Positions 18,355 to 27,329 of a stretch of 64,000 bases of DNA are shown here, one piece after another. Source of the DNA: Flavobacteriales bacterium (GTDB lineage Bacteria > Bacteroidota > Bacteroidia > Flavobacteriales_D > Sanyastnellaceae); assembly GCA_947442505.1 (NCBI GenBank), contig CANEVR010000002.1:23852-87851 (forward strand), given 5' to 3'. The notes beneath the pieces were generated by a model that saw nothing but the letters and a program-made list of their open reading frames with translations, was not told the origin of the DNA and did not search any database. How positions within the stretch are numbered: position 1 is the first letter of the stretch; each line of letters starts with the position of its first letter. The position numbers and the translations under genes are program-made.

Positions 18355-20633
18355 GGCAACAATATATTTAGTTCTTGACCCCCCACCATGATTCTAAATT
18401 CCCCTGGCTCGAAAACGGGTAGTGCATCTTTTCCAATAAACTCGAAATCTTTCTTCTCTAAATAAAACTTGATTTCCTTTTCTTCGTTTGCACCATAAGA
18501 CAACTTCTGAAAACGTTTCAATCGCTTAACATGAGGTGTAACAGATGCCACGACATCTTGAACATACAACAAAGTGGCCTCATCCGCTAAGTGGTCACTG
18601 TTGTTTTTGATTTTCATGGAAATCATCACCTCCCAAGTACCATCTCCTTTGGTCTTTTTATCAACATTCAAATCCTTGTATTCAAATTTCGAATAAGAAA
18701 GACCATGACCAAAGGTCCACTGGGGTTGAAAAGCGTTATTCGCAAATTGTGTATCTAAGGTCTCCGTGTACTTGTGATCATAAGTCAACAGTGTATTGGG
18801 ATATTTAGGATAAGTAAAAGGCAAACGACCTGAAGGATAAACCTCTCCACTCATCAATTTAACCAATGCGTCAGCACCGTGTTCTCCTGGCTGATACACC
18901 ATCCAAATGGCGTCAAAAAATGGTTCAATTTCCGCTACCAAACGTGGTCTGTTCTCAGCCAATATCAACACCATCGGCACTCCTTCCTTTTTTAACTCTT
19001 TTACCAACTTCGCAAACTCAATTTGTTCTTTTTGCAAAGTCAAATCATCGATATCACCTGGTTTTTCTGTAGAGGGCATTTCACCTAGACAAAGAAAAAT
19101 AACATCCGACTTTTTGATAGCCTTCTTGTTTAAAGACTTTGGATTAAAACCAGACTTCCAACTTGCGTCTGTAAATGTCTGTCCTCCATTCCAAGCTTGA
19201 ATGGCTTCAATGATGGTATTCTTGCTGGTGTCATCCCATTGCGGATCCAGTCCCTGCCAAGTTCTTGACCAAGCTCCATTGAGCATAACCATATTATCCG
19301 CAGCAGGACCTCCAACATACATTTTTTTGCCTGCACTCAACGGAAACAATTCATTCTCATTCTTCAAAAGTGTAATAGAAGACAACGCCGTTTTCAAGGC
19401 TATCTTCTGAAATTTTTCACATCCAAAATTCGGATAGTCCAATTTACCCATGGGATGTTTCATGATGCCCAATTGGTATTTCATGTACAAAATGCGTCTG
19501 ACGCTTTGGTTGATTCTGTCCTGAGATATTTTTCCTTCTTTCACCAATTCAATCAACAAACGCGTAAACTCAAAATCATTGGGAACCATGCACATGTCAA
19601 TACCCGCAACCACAGCGAGGTAAACAGCTTCCTTCAAGTCATGGGCAACACGGTGATTCTTTTCCAACTTTATAATGTCTTCCCAATCCGTGACCGCCAT
19701 TCCTTTGAACCCCATTTCATTCCGAAGCAATTCAACCAAAATTTTGGGATTGGCATGAACAGGAATTCCATTGATCTCACCACTGTTGATCATTACAGAA
19801 ACAGCTCCTGCATCAATGGCTGCTTGAAATGAAGGTCTATAAATTTCTCTAAGTTCTATATCAGACAAGATAGATGGTGTGCGGTCTTTTCCCGTTCTTG
19901 CTCCGCTGTAACCCAAGAAGTGCTTCATGCAAGCTGCAACATGTTCATCATCAATTCCAACCTTTCCATACACCCCTTGGTAGCCTTCAACGGCTGCTCT
20001 ACCCATGGTGCTGCACACATAGGGATCTTCCCCATACGTTTCAAAGAAACGAGACCACAATGGGTTGCGTCCCACATCTAACACCGGAGAGAAGTTCCAA
20101 GGCATTCCAGCCGCCCTTGTTTCATAGGCTGTAATTCCAGCAGCATAACGGACCAAACTTGGATCAAACGAAGCGGCTTGTCCCAGTTGCTGGGGAAACA
20201 AGGTTGAACCCAAAACGTAGTTGGCGCCATGAATGGCATCAATACCATATAAAACAGGGATCTTTAATCTTGACTGAGACTGAACTTCCTGTTGAATAGC
20301 ACCAATCAACTGGTGCCAATGATCACGTGTGTATGCATGTCCTCCGCAATTCAAAACAGATCCGACATGCCAGTCGATAATGGCCTTGCGCAACTTATTG
20401 GGCTCAATGTGATGCGGTTCAACCAATTTGAAAACTTCTCCCTCACAAACCACATCCAAATTGATCTGCGTCATCTGACCAACTTTCTCTTCAATTGTCA
20501 TTTGAGACAACCACATTTCTACCGAATCCTTCCAGGCCTGATTGGACCAGAGAGCGCCACTGGACTGACTCCAAACCGCGCCACAAGCCAGTTGCAGTAA
20601 TAGCGCAATAAAAAATGACTTATTGTTGTTCAT
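18351..20633 (-). CDS. bglX: glycoside hydrolase family 3 beta-glucosidase
   Basis: This 760-residue enzyme has a signal peptide (1-22), the GH3 N-terminal barrel with MTIEEKVGQMTQ, GIDAIHGANYVLGSTLFPQ, KHFLGYSG, and the nucleophile motif GFKGMAVTDWEDI (Asp316), then the C-terminal alpha/beta sandwich (ITLLKNENELFPLS, VMVNGAWSRTWQG-like, VIFLCLGEMPSTEKPGD) and a fibronectin-like domain (GHGLSYSKFEYKDL). It releases glucose from beta-linked oligosaccharides in the periplasm or at the surface. The gene overlaps its neighbours by 14 and 4 bases, fixing it in the operon. The symbol is by family resemblance; linkage preference is inferred from context. Confidence 0.92.
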   Translation of the reverse strand: MNNNKSFFIALLLQLACGAVWSQSSGALWSNQAWKDSVEMWLSQMTIEEKVGQMTQINLDVVCEGEVFKLVEPHHIEPNKLRKAIIDWHVGSVLNCGGHAYTRDHWHQLIGAIQQEVQSQSRLKIPVLYGIDAIHGANYVLGSTLFPQQLGQAASFDPSLVRYAAGITAYETRAAGMPWNFSPVLDVGRNPLWSRFFETYGEDPYVCSTMGRAAVEGYQGVYGKVGIDDEHVAACMKHFLGYSGARTGKDRTPSILSDIELREIYRPSFQAAIDAGAVSVMINSGEINGIPVHANPKILVELLRNEMGFKGMAVTDWEDIIKLEKNHRVAHDLKEAVYLAVVAGIDMCMVPNDFEFTRLLIELVKEGKISQDRINQSVRRILYMKYQLGIMKHPMGKLDYPNFGCEKFQKIALKTALSSITLLKNENELFPLSAGKKMYVGGPAADNMVMLNGAWSRTWQGLDPQWDDTSKNTIIEAIQAWNGGQTFTDASWKSGFNPKSLNKKAIKKSDVIFLCLGEMPSTEKPGDIDDLTLQKEQIEFAKLVKELKKEGVPMVLILAENRPRLVAEIEPFFDAIWMVYQPGEHGADALVKLMSGEVYPSGRLPFTYPKYPNTLLTYDHKYTETLDTQFANNAFQPQWTFGHGLSYSKFEYKDLNVDKKTKGDGTWEVMISMKIKNNSDHLADEATLLYVQDVVASVTPHVKRLKRFQKLSYGANEEKEIKFYLEKKDFEFIGKDALPVFEPGEFRIMVGGQELNILLP

Positions 20634-21243
20634 ACCTTATCCACTTGATGTTATCAATACCAATATTTCCTTCTGACTCTAAAGTGAAAATCATTTGTTT
20701 GATTGCTGAGATGTCAAGACCCGGATTCTGTTTTAAAATCATGCTCAATGGAATCACCATCTTTCGCCATTCGGCATCAATTGTATTTCCTTTCACAAAT
20801 TGCGGATAAAGACCCACCCAAGATTGATTGCCTGAAAAATCCTCCAAACCTATAGCACCTGGCAAACCAGCCTTTAAATCTCCAGCAAAACTCTTTACTT
20901 CCAATTGCAGAGCCGCCTGATTCTCCAAACCCGTCAAATCCTTTCCAGACCAGTTGTCCCAACCTATTCCCAATCCCATCCATGGGCAATTTGCAGCTTG
21001 TTTGTTCCATTGCAAATGCAGAAAATGATTGGCTGCAACCTCATCATTCTTCACCGTTATGCATTGGGGGCTCTGTGTGAACCAAACATCACCATTCATT
21101 TGTTCACTCCAAACATCGGTGGCGTAAAATCCCTCAAAAATGGTCTGCTCATCGGCGTTCATTTCTTCATACAAACCGATGGGCTTCACTTGCACACAAG
21201 ACACCCAGGTCAACGCAGCTATTATGTACAATGCAATTCTCAT
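20620..21243 (-). CDS. small lipoprotein with galactose-binding-like domain
   Basis: This 207-residue lipoprotein (lipobox WVSC, Cys16) holds one beta-sandwich whose pattern (WMGLGIGWDNWSGKDLTGL...AALQLEVKSFAG; EWRKMVIPLSMIL; IDNIKWIRYE) resembles CBM11/CIA30 or the ExoP-type accessory domain often fused to GH3 enzymes. It has no catalytic motif I can see. It lies between the GH3 gene (14-base overlap) and another lipoprotein (4-base overlap). Inferred: free-standing glycan-binding partner of the GH3 enzyme at the cell surface. The family assignment is tentative. Confidence 0.7.
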   Translation of the reverse strand: MRIALYIIAALTWVSCVQVKPIGLYEEMNADEQTIFEGFYATDVWSEQMNGDVWFTQSPQCITVKNDEVAANHFLHLQWNKQAANCPWMGLGIGWDNWSGKDLTGLENQAALQLEVKSFAGDLKAGLPGAIGLEDFSGNQSWVGLYPQFVKGNTIDAEWRKMVIPLSMILKQNPGLDISAIKQMIFTLESEGNIGIDNIKWIRYEQQ

Positions 21244-22226
21244 GGTGCTAATGGACTGCCTTCTGTAAAAATGACATAATCAATGGCCGTCTCAGAATAA
21301 CCACTTGCGGGGTTGGCCAGGAAAAGCATGGATACCTGAAAAAGTTTATTGGGCTCATGTATAGCATTTCCGTCAGGGGCACTCTCTACTCCATTGACCA
21401 ATGATTTGATATCGTTGTATTTTAATGAAACCAAACGCCATCCATCCGGTCCGCCTTTGATTTCAATGGCGTACATATCTTCAGAACCCGCTGTGAATGA
21501 ACCATCCTCATTGTCATCTTCCATAAAACGCAACAGCAATACACCATTGTCATACTCCGCTGGCTTTTTCATTAGCATGTTGAAATAAACATTGTTTGCA
21601 TTTGAAGACAAGGGGTAATGACTCAAATCATAAGCAGATGCGGGAATATCAATCATTCCAATCAACCAATCCCATGTTACAGTTCCTCCCATGCTATACG
21701 CACGCTGACCCTGAGGGATATCACCTGAATTCAATAAGCCGAAATTCATGTTCTGACCAGATTGAATAAAGCTCTGCCAAGATGGATTTAATCCCATCTC
21801 GAAATCGGACAACAAGAATCCATTGTTGACTTTTGGTGCAACAATGTAAACAGTATCTCTCAAAGTGTCGGGTTGATTTTCTACTGTCAATTCAACAGCA
21901 CACCACTCTGATCGAAACATAGGAAAGAATGTTGTCTCCCCTTTCCAATCAAAGGCCACCAAGGATCCAAATTCCTTTTGCTCTTTGTGCGCACCTGAGG
22001 TCAAACCTTTGATACCAATGGTCCAATCTACTCTTTTTGAAAAACCCGCGGTAAACAATACGCTTTCACCTGAGGCAAAATCTACCGAATCGCGGGAAGA
22101 ATTCAATCCTTCTGTCAAGGCAAAAGGACCATATAAATCATTCAAATCTGGACCATCAAAATCAGGGTCCACTTTACATGCATTCCAAAAAGGAAGACAC
22201 AACAACAATATCCAAAGTTTTTTCAT
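21240..22226 (-). CDS. surface glycan-binding-type lipoprotein
   Basis: This 328-residue lipoprotein (lipobox WNAC, Cys17; acidic residues DPDFDGPD after it, as in surface-exposed lipoproteins) has an Ig/PKD-like first half (SVDFASGESVLFTAGFSKRVDWTI; AVELTVENQPDTLRDTVYIV) and a galactose-binding-like second half (GFLLSDFEMGLNPSW; YFNMLMKKPAEYDNGVLLLRFMEDDNEDG; DYVIFTEGSP). Proteins of this build serve as surface glycan-binding proteins in polysaccharide loci; that role is inferred. No enzyme motif is visible. Confidence 0.7.
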   Translation of the reverse strand: MKKLWILLLCLPFWNACKVDPDFDGPDLNDLYGPFALTEGLNSSRDSVDFASGESVLFTAGFSKRVDWTIGIKGLTSGAHKEQKEFGSLVAFDWKGETTFFPMFRSEWCAVELTVENQPDTLRDTVYIVAPKVNNGFLLSDFEMGLNPSWQSFIQSGQNMNFGLLNSGDIPQGQRAYSMGGTVTWDWLIGMIDIPASAYDLSHYPLSSNANNVYFNMLMKKPAEYDNGVLLLRFMEDDNEDGSFTAGSEDMYAIEIKGGPDGWRLVSLKYNDIKSLVNGVESAPDGNAIHEPNKLFQVSMLFLANPASGYSETAIDYVIFTEGSPLAP

Positions 22227-22229
22227 GGC

Positions 22230-23945
22230 TTAAAAATTCATTACGTATAACAAGGTCCATTGTTTCCATCTGTAATCTGTGGCTGAAACCAATTCATCCT
22301 GACGATGAAAACTATTCCACTGCGCACTCAAAAATGATTGTTTCGAAAAATGATAAGTCATTCCCACATTCAACATCTGCTCACTTCCATCCTGAACATA
22401 AGGTTTAAAGTTGATGATCTCACCGTTAAAGTCCTTCACAGATTGTACTTCACTTCCCTTAAATTGAATGGATTGCCAACCCAGATTGGTAACCCATCTT
22501 TTGTTCCAATGCAAGTCCAAGGAGGAGGATAATACTTGATTGTTCCAATCTACTTGAGGCAAAACTTCAGGTAATTCTCGTCGTGTATTGTCATTGCGGT
22601 ATTGCAGTTGAATGGTGATATAAGTTTCCTCCGATTTCTCATCATGTGAAGACTCGTAACCCACGCGAACAGACTGTCGTTGGAAAGAGCGGGCCACCTG
22701 TGTACCTTCCCCTCTGGTCTCTTGGCCTTGGTAATACACCAATGAAACATCAAAAGGATTATTCTGTTTTTTATAGTTCAATTTCACATCTACACCTTGG
22801 CGATTGGGTGTGGCAACACCATAAGGCGTGATGTTGTCATATTCCATTCTGAAATCCATGAGTGACGTTTGCAATTGCATATTGTACAAACTGCTTTCGC
22901 GCATCAAATCCAAACTGTTAAGTCCACGCAAAACTTGGTCATTTCCTACACGTTCAAAGGTTGATGGAATGCCACCAAAATTCAGACGTTTGGTTTGCGC
23001 TCCAGGGCTCCTGAAATTGGCATCCACTCGGTTCCATGATACATCCATGGACAAGCCTTCTTCCTCCATGGACCAAATACCATTGGCATGAACAAACTGT
23101 CCTCTCTTGTGCTCCAAAGCTCCTGGATTATCATGGTATTGATGCGACCATCCCTTTTCAGCTTTTAATGACAGCTTTGATTTTCCAAAAACATTCTGGT
23201 ATTGAACAGAACTGGTAACGACAGGAATGCGCAGCAAAGTAGTATTGTTGGACGTCCCTTTTAGATCGTACGTATTGGTGTACAAAACATCAGCACTCCA
23301 TTGCTTGTTCACCATAAATTCAGCAGTGACGCCTGAAAACAATCGATCAGGTGTATTGGCAAAATCTGTGGAACGGATGCGTGACGTCATTGTCTTCAAA
23401 GACAACGACTCTATACCCTTGGAAAACAAAAATGAAACATCCGCAGCGGCTCCTTGTTGGCGCCAAGAGTGGTCGTTATTGTAAAAGTGGTCATAATTCA
23501 AAACACCCCACTGCTGTTGCAAACCAGAAGTCGCAAAAGGCATCAACTCTTGGTCGTTGTTCCAAAGGGTGTAGGGTGACATCTTATAGTTGAAATCGCC
23601 CAAGTGATACCTAACACGGTTGGCAATCAATCCTCGGACATACAACTGGCGAACATCAAAACTCACTCCGGAACCCCAAAATCCGCCATAGTCGTTGCGG
23701 ACACGAACTTGCGCCAATATTTCCATTTGCTTATTGGCTTGCACCTTCATGCCCAAATCAGCCAAAACATTTCCGCTATTCAACTTGGCTGCAGTAATAG
23801 TATCCTCCATTGAAGGCGCGTAGGAATCACTGTAAAACTGTGCACGCGCTGCCCCAAAGAAAGTGACCTTTTTTGGGGTGCTGGGTTGAGCCCAAACTTG
23901 GGTAATCCCTGCGCAACAAAAAATAAAAATCAAAAATTGTTTCAT
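22230..23945 (-). CDS. porin-like outer-membrane beta-barrel protein 1
   Basis: This 571-residue protein has a signal peptide (FLIFIFCCAGITQVWAQ) and alternating amphipathic strands throughout (EILAQVRVRNDYGGFW; LYVRGLIANRVRYHLGDFNYKMSPYTLW; VRVGYESSHDEKSEETYITIQLQYR), ending in Phe (WTLLYVMNF), the outer-membrane insertion signature. It has no TonB box, plug or carboxypeptidase-like domain. Start codon lies one base from the stop of barrel 2. Inferred: an outer-membrane channel or scaffold for oligosaccharides made by the neighbouring hydrolases. I do not recognise a named family. Confidence 0.75.
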   Translation of the reverse strand: MKQFLIFIFCCAGITQVWAQPSTPKKVTFFGAARAQFYSDSYAPSMEDTITAAKLNSGNVLADLGMKVQANKQMEILAQVRVRNDYGGFWGSGVSFDVRQLYVRGLIANRVRYHLGDFNYKMSPYTLWNNDQELMPFATSGLQQQWGVLNYDHFYNNDHSWRQQGAAADVSFLFSKGIESLSLKTMTSRIRSTDFANTPDRLFSGVTAEFMVNKQWSADVLYTNTYDLKGTSNNTTLLRIPVVTSSVQYQNVFGKSKLSLKAEKGWSHQYHDNPGALEHKRGQFVHANGIWSMEEEGLSMDVSWNRVDANFRSPGAQTKRLNFGGIPSTFERVGNDQVLRGLNSLDLMRESSLYNMQLQTSLMDFRMEYDNITPYGVATPNRQGVDVKLNYKKQNNPFDVSLVYYQGQETRGEGTQVARSFQRQSVRVGYESSHDEKSEETYITIQLQYRNDNTRRELPEVLPQVDWNNQVLSSSLDLHWNKRWVTNLGWQSIQFKGSEVQSVKDFNGEIINFKPYVQDGSEQMLNVGMTYHFSKQSFLSAQWNSFHRQDELVSATDYRWKQWTLLYVMNF

Positions 23946-23946
23946 A

Positions 23947-25884
23947 TTAAAAAAATGATTTTAATTCAACCTGCCATTCATTTCCTTGTAAATCATCCAA
24001 CGGGAAACTGGTATCCACGAAAGAGAACCAACGTCTGCGCAAATACAACCTTGCATTGCGACCCAAGTCAATATCCGTTCCCAAGCCAAAGCTCTTTCCG
24101 TATTGATTCATTGGGCGTCGGGTATCTTCATTGATGTCGGTATTGTAATTTCCAAGTGTTCTCTCATACCCCATATAAACATTCAACAGCATTCTACTGT
24201 TCAATCTCCAGTAACATTCTACTTCTGAACTGTACTGGCGGATGTATGCATCTTCAGTCATCACAGGGATTGGAGAAAGTGCTTTCGATATGGTTCCAAC
24301 TTGCATCAGGGCAAAGGCATAAAACTCCCTTTCAAAAAGGTAGTGACTGAATTTGGTTTGCAATTCTGCATTATTAAAATACTTGTCATAAATAACAATA
24401 CCAGACGAATCATTGGATAAAGTCACGCTTTGGTAAGTATCTCTATAAATATCAGAATATCGATTGTATGGACCAACATTGGCAGGGAAATTCCAACGCC
24501 ACAGGCGAGAACGCACCAATTGATTTACAGGATGTCCAACTGTGAGCAAGTTGCTCGTTCGCTCCAATTCTTTTGAAACACCTAAACCACCTGAAAAACG
24601 CCAATGGGGAATCTCATATTGAAAATTCAAATTGGCTCCTTGTCGGTTGTTCGTAAACTGACCCAAGCGCGTCAGAGATGAACCAATGGGCTGCAAAACG
24701 CCTGAACTACCAATACTTCCCGCAGGAATATCATTCACGCTGTACTCCACCGTTGACGTATTCCAATACAATGCCGCATTGTTTACCACCTTGGGACTCA
24801 CACGGTAATAAGTTGCTTCAAAAGACAAACCCTTTATCCACTGGGGAGTGGAATATTTAAATTGAGCCAACTCTCCAAATCCGCGGTCATGGCGCGGCGA
24901 ATAATACCTACCCGCACCCCATTCACCTTTTAACATGTGTCCATTTTTCTTCCACAAAAACTCTTGCGTGATCACATTGTTTCCAAAAGCAGTTTGCGCC
25001 AAGCTATCTGTATAGTTAACAGCGTTAATGGTATTCAGCGCAAGGAAACCCCATGCGTAATCCTTCTTCAGCTTACCGCCGTAAGAGAAATTAGGAGTAC
25101 GGCTAAACCCGCCATTCATCTCTGTCTTTCCTACCATGATCATCGTTTGCATTGAATTGGGCAATTGACCATCAATCACTACACCTTGAAACGCTCTGTT
25201 TCCCCACCTATTGTCCTGATCAATGGAGCCTTGCTGAAAATATTGATCATACCGATGCACAATGTCTTTTCCAATGGGATCCCATGGATTTCTTTCAAAC
25301 AACATGAACCGGTTGTATCCGCGGAAAGATGACATGGTCAAGTCAGAAATGGCCACCCATTGAATACCGCCAATTCGGGTATTCCAACTTCCCCATTTGG
25401 TTTTGAAACTTCCGTAAAGCGTCATGCCCAACATTGTCCCGAGATTACCGCCCAATGCACCACTCTGCAGGGGGTATTGAATATCCGGACGCAAAGAGTC
25501 TGGAACCTGACGACCATAAAATGGCGCTTGATTGCCATTTAAAAATTGAAACATTCGGATGTCCATTCCCCAGGAAGAGCCATCGCGCAAATTGCCTGAG
25601 ATATTCAACAATAGATTGGGCAATTGAGCATCATCACCGATAAAAAAATTAGCGGGCAAGGTGACGTTTCCAACAGCTGTGCTGAGCGGATAAGGCTGTG
25701 GATAGCGGGTATAAGTAGCAAAGAACCGATAGAACCCATTCACCTGAAGTCCTTTGAAAGCCTTGGGTTCTGTTTTGGGCATCAATCCAGCATAGTCAGA
25801 GATAGAATCCGATTGAGCCCTAGTTGAATGGAAATACAATCCCAAAAACAAGAACATTATCCAACGTGCCATCACCTTAGTCAT
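23947..25884 (-). CDS. porin-like outer-membrane beta-barrel protein 2
   Basis: This protein of about 645 residues has a signal peptide (ARWIMFLFLGLYFHSTRAQ) and a beta-barrel pattern (LQVNGFYRFFATYTRYPQ; WGMDIRMFQFLNG; GANLNFQYEIPHWRFSGGLGVS; ARLYLRRRWFSF), ending in Phe (VELKSFF). No plug domain or SusC features are seen. It overlaps the end of the TIM-barrel gene. Start codon is uncertain: ATG 25884 or 25872 both give a good signal. It resembles barrel 1 in layout and spacing, so the pair may form one export or import unit. Confidence 0.75.
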   Translation of the reverse strand: MTKVMARWIMFLFLGLYFHSTRAQSDSISDYAGLMPKTEPKAFKGLQVNGFYRFFATYTRYPQPYPLSTAVGNVTLPANFFIGDDAQLPNLLLNISGNLRDGSSWGMDIRMFQFLNGNQAPFYGRQVPDSLRPDIQYPLQSGALGGNLGTMLGMTLYGSFKTKWGSWNTRIGGIQWVAISDLTMSSFRGYNRFMLFERNPWDPIGKDIVHRYDQYFQQGSIDQDNRWGNRAFQGVVIDGQLPNSMQTMIMVGKTEMNGGFSRTPNFSYGGKLKKDYAWGFLALNTINAVNYTDSLAQTAFGNNVITQEFLWKKNGHMLKGEWGAGRYYSPRHDRGFGELAQFKYSTPQWIKGLSFEATYYRVSPKVVNNAALYWNTSTVEYSVNDIPAGSIGSSGVLQPIGSSLTRLGQFTNNRQGANLNFQYEIPHWRFSGGLGVSKELERTSNLLTVGHPVNQLVRSRLWRWNFPANVGPYNRYSDIYRDTYQSVTLSNDSSGIVIYDKYFNNAELQTKFSHYLFEREFYAFALMQVGTISKALSPIPVMTEDAYIRQYSSEVECYWRLNSRMLLNVYMGYERTLGNYNTDINEDTRRPMNQYGKSFGLGTDIDLGRNARLYLRRRWFSFVDTSFPLDDLQGNEWQVELKSFF

Positions 25885-27235
25885 TTTTCCAATTGTCATC
25901 TGAATACTGTTTAATGTCCATCCAATGCGCAGGTTTCATGTCGCTCGTTCTCTCCCTCACCAAAACAGGCAAGTTGGCATAGGCGTAATGATTGTGGTTG
26001 TCCCAAACTTCAACAAAAATTCGGTAAGACCCAACTGTCATCGGAGCTCTAAAACTGGCTCTGAAATTTTTGCGCGACTTCCAAACGCCAGTTACTGCCA
26101 ATGGAGCTGTCTCTGCATCACCGCCAGCCTTGATGTCCTGACTCTCTGGAACCCATCGCCAAATTACCTGGCAATTATCATTCTCAGGGTCAATCCAATC
26201 CAAGTATGCCTCACCCCTATCGCCCGCAAAAATCATTGCATAGGGGGTTGATGATTGATCTTGAAGATGAAGCGACTTGAGAACAGGGGCCAAATTGATG
26301 GGCTTAGTTCCTGACCATTGTTCATGCAGCGCATCCACCGCAGGAGACTTGCGACCGTCAATGGAAAAAACACCATACCAAGTACTGGTGGTTTCTTGCT
26401 TCTGACCCCACAGAAAGACAAAAGAACCCATGCACTGCTGAGGATCTCCCAATATCTCGTTCTTGTAGCGGCTCTCGTATGAAATACGTTTCTCTTCACT
26501 GGTTTGTTCCAAAGGTACATTCCAAGATGTCTTGGCTACTTCCCAATGTCCATTGGGGCCCCACTCCGTGATGAGGTATGGTCCAGTCCATCCGAAACTC
26601 TTTAAATTCTTGCGAACCCCTGCCAAATCACCATAGGTATTGATCCCATAAATGTCAATGGAGGGCGCATCCCTTTTGATGAATTTCACTTCTTCAGGAT
26701 CCAATCCTGCGGTGACCGTGCAAGTAGGATGGTGAGGGTCCAATTCATGAATCATCTTTGCCACATCTTCCACAGCCTTCCAGACATTGGTGTTTTTGTA
26801 AAATAAGTCAACTTCATTTCCAACACCCCAAAGCAACAATGCAGGGTGGTCTTTGATTTCCAATACAACCTTTCTAAAAGACTCCAATTGCGCTTTGACC
26901 TTGGCTGCATTGTCATAATCAAACCCGTGACGTTCATGCTGCATCCACATCCCCATCATCACCTTCAAACCCAATGCTTGAGCCTGGTCCAAATATTCCT
27001 TGGCGTTGTCTGTGCTCCATGTTCTAACTGCATTACCTCCGGCAGCAACAACTTCGTCCCAGTGCGCTGTTCCTCCAGCTCCTTTGACATAGAAAGGCTG
27101 ACCATCGACATACAATCTATAATACCCTTGCTCATTGGTTCTTACTTCCACATGTGCGGGCTGAGCAAAGACATCCAAACAGATGACACTCAGAACAAAA
27201 ATCAAAAGGAGTTGTTGTATTTTAATCAATGGCAT
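25877..27235 (-). CDS. clan GH-A TIM-barrel glycoside hydrolase (GH2-like)
   Basis: This 452-residue enzyme has a signal peptide (IQQLLLIFVLSVICLDVFAQ) and a (beta/alpha)8 barrel. VEVRTNEQGYYRLYVDGQPFYVKGAGG and GGNAVRTWSTDNAKEYLDQAQALGLKVMMG match GH2-type barrels; the acid/base motif is LLWGVGNEVD (Glu141) and the nucleophile motif YLITEWGPNG (Glu224), so both catalytic glutamates are present. The C-terminal ~130 residues form a beta domain (LDWIDPENDNCQVIWRW; YRIFVEVWDNHNHYAYANLPVLV). Family number is uncertain. It is the first gene of the eight-gene operon; ATG 27235 is chosen over TTG 27250 because a TTTATTAG box precedes it by four bases. Confidence 0.82.
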   Translation of the reverse strand: MPLIKIQQLLLIFVLSVICLDVFAQPAHVEVRTNEQGYYRLYVDGQPFYVKGAGGTAHWDEVVAAGGNAVRTWSTDNAKEYLDQAQALGLKVMMGMWMQHERHGFDYDNAAKVKAQLESFRKVVLEIKDHPALLLWGVGNEVDLFYKNTNVWKAVEDVAKMIHELDPHHPTCTVTAGLDPEEVKFIKRDAPSIDIYGINTYGDLAGVRKNLKSFGWTGPYLITEWGPNGHWEVAKTSWNVPLEQTSEEKRISYESRYKNEILGDPQQCMGSFVFLWGQKQETTSTWYGVFSIDGRKSPAVDALHEQWSGTKPINLAPVLKSLHLQDQSSTPYAMIFAGDRGEAYLDWIDPENDNCQVIWRWVPESQDIKAGGDAETAPLAVTGVWKSRKNFRASFRAPMTVGSYRIFVEVWDNHNHYAYANLPVLVRERTSDMKPAHWMDIKQYSDDNWKND

Positions 27236-27239
27236 GTCG

Positions 27240-27247
27240 CTAATAAA
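27240..27247 (-). promoter_or_regulatory. possible -7 box of the eight-gene glycan operon
   Basis: The minus strand reads TTTATTAG, two bases off TAnnTTTG, exactly four bases before ATG 27235. The shared palindrome at 27280-27293 lies about 45-60 bases upstream of this start. Confidence 0.3.
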
Positions 27248-27273
27248 CAAAGAATTTTCGAAAACTAAAAAAA

Positions 27274-27308
27274 TACTTTTTGTAAAAGTGACAATTACTC
27301 TAAATTAG
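27274..27308 (+). promoter_or_regulatory. promoter with palindromic operator, copy B (divergent region)
   Basis: TACTTTTTGT (27274-27283), seven bases, ACAAT (27291-27295) and the -7 box TAAATTAG (27301-27308). Spacing is identical to copies A and C. Leader to ATG 27330 is 21 bases. The element lies in the 94-base gap between two divergent transcripts and could act on both. Confidence 0.75.
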
Positions 27309-27329
27309 CAAAAATCAAAAGCGCTGTTT

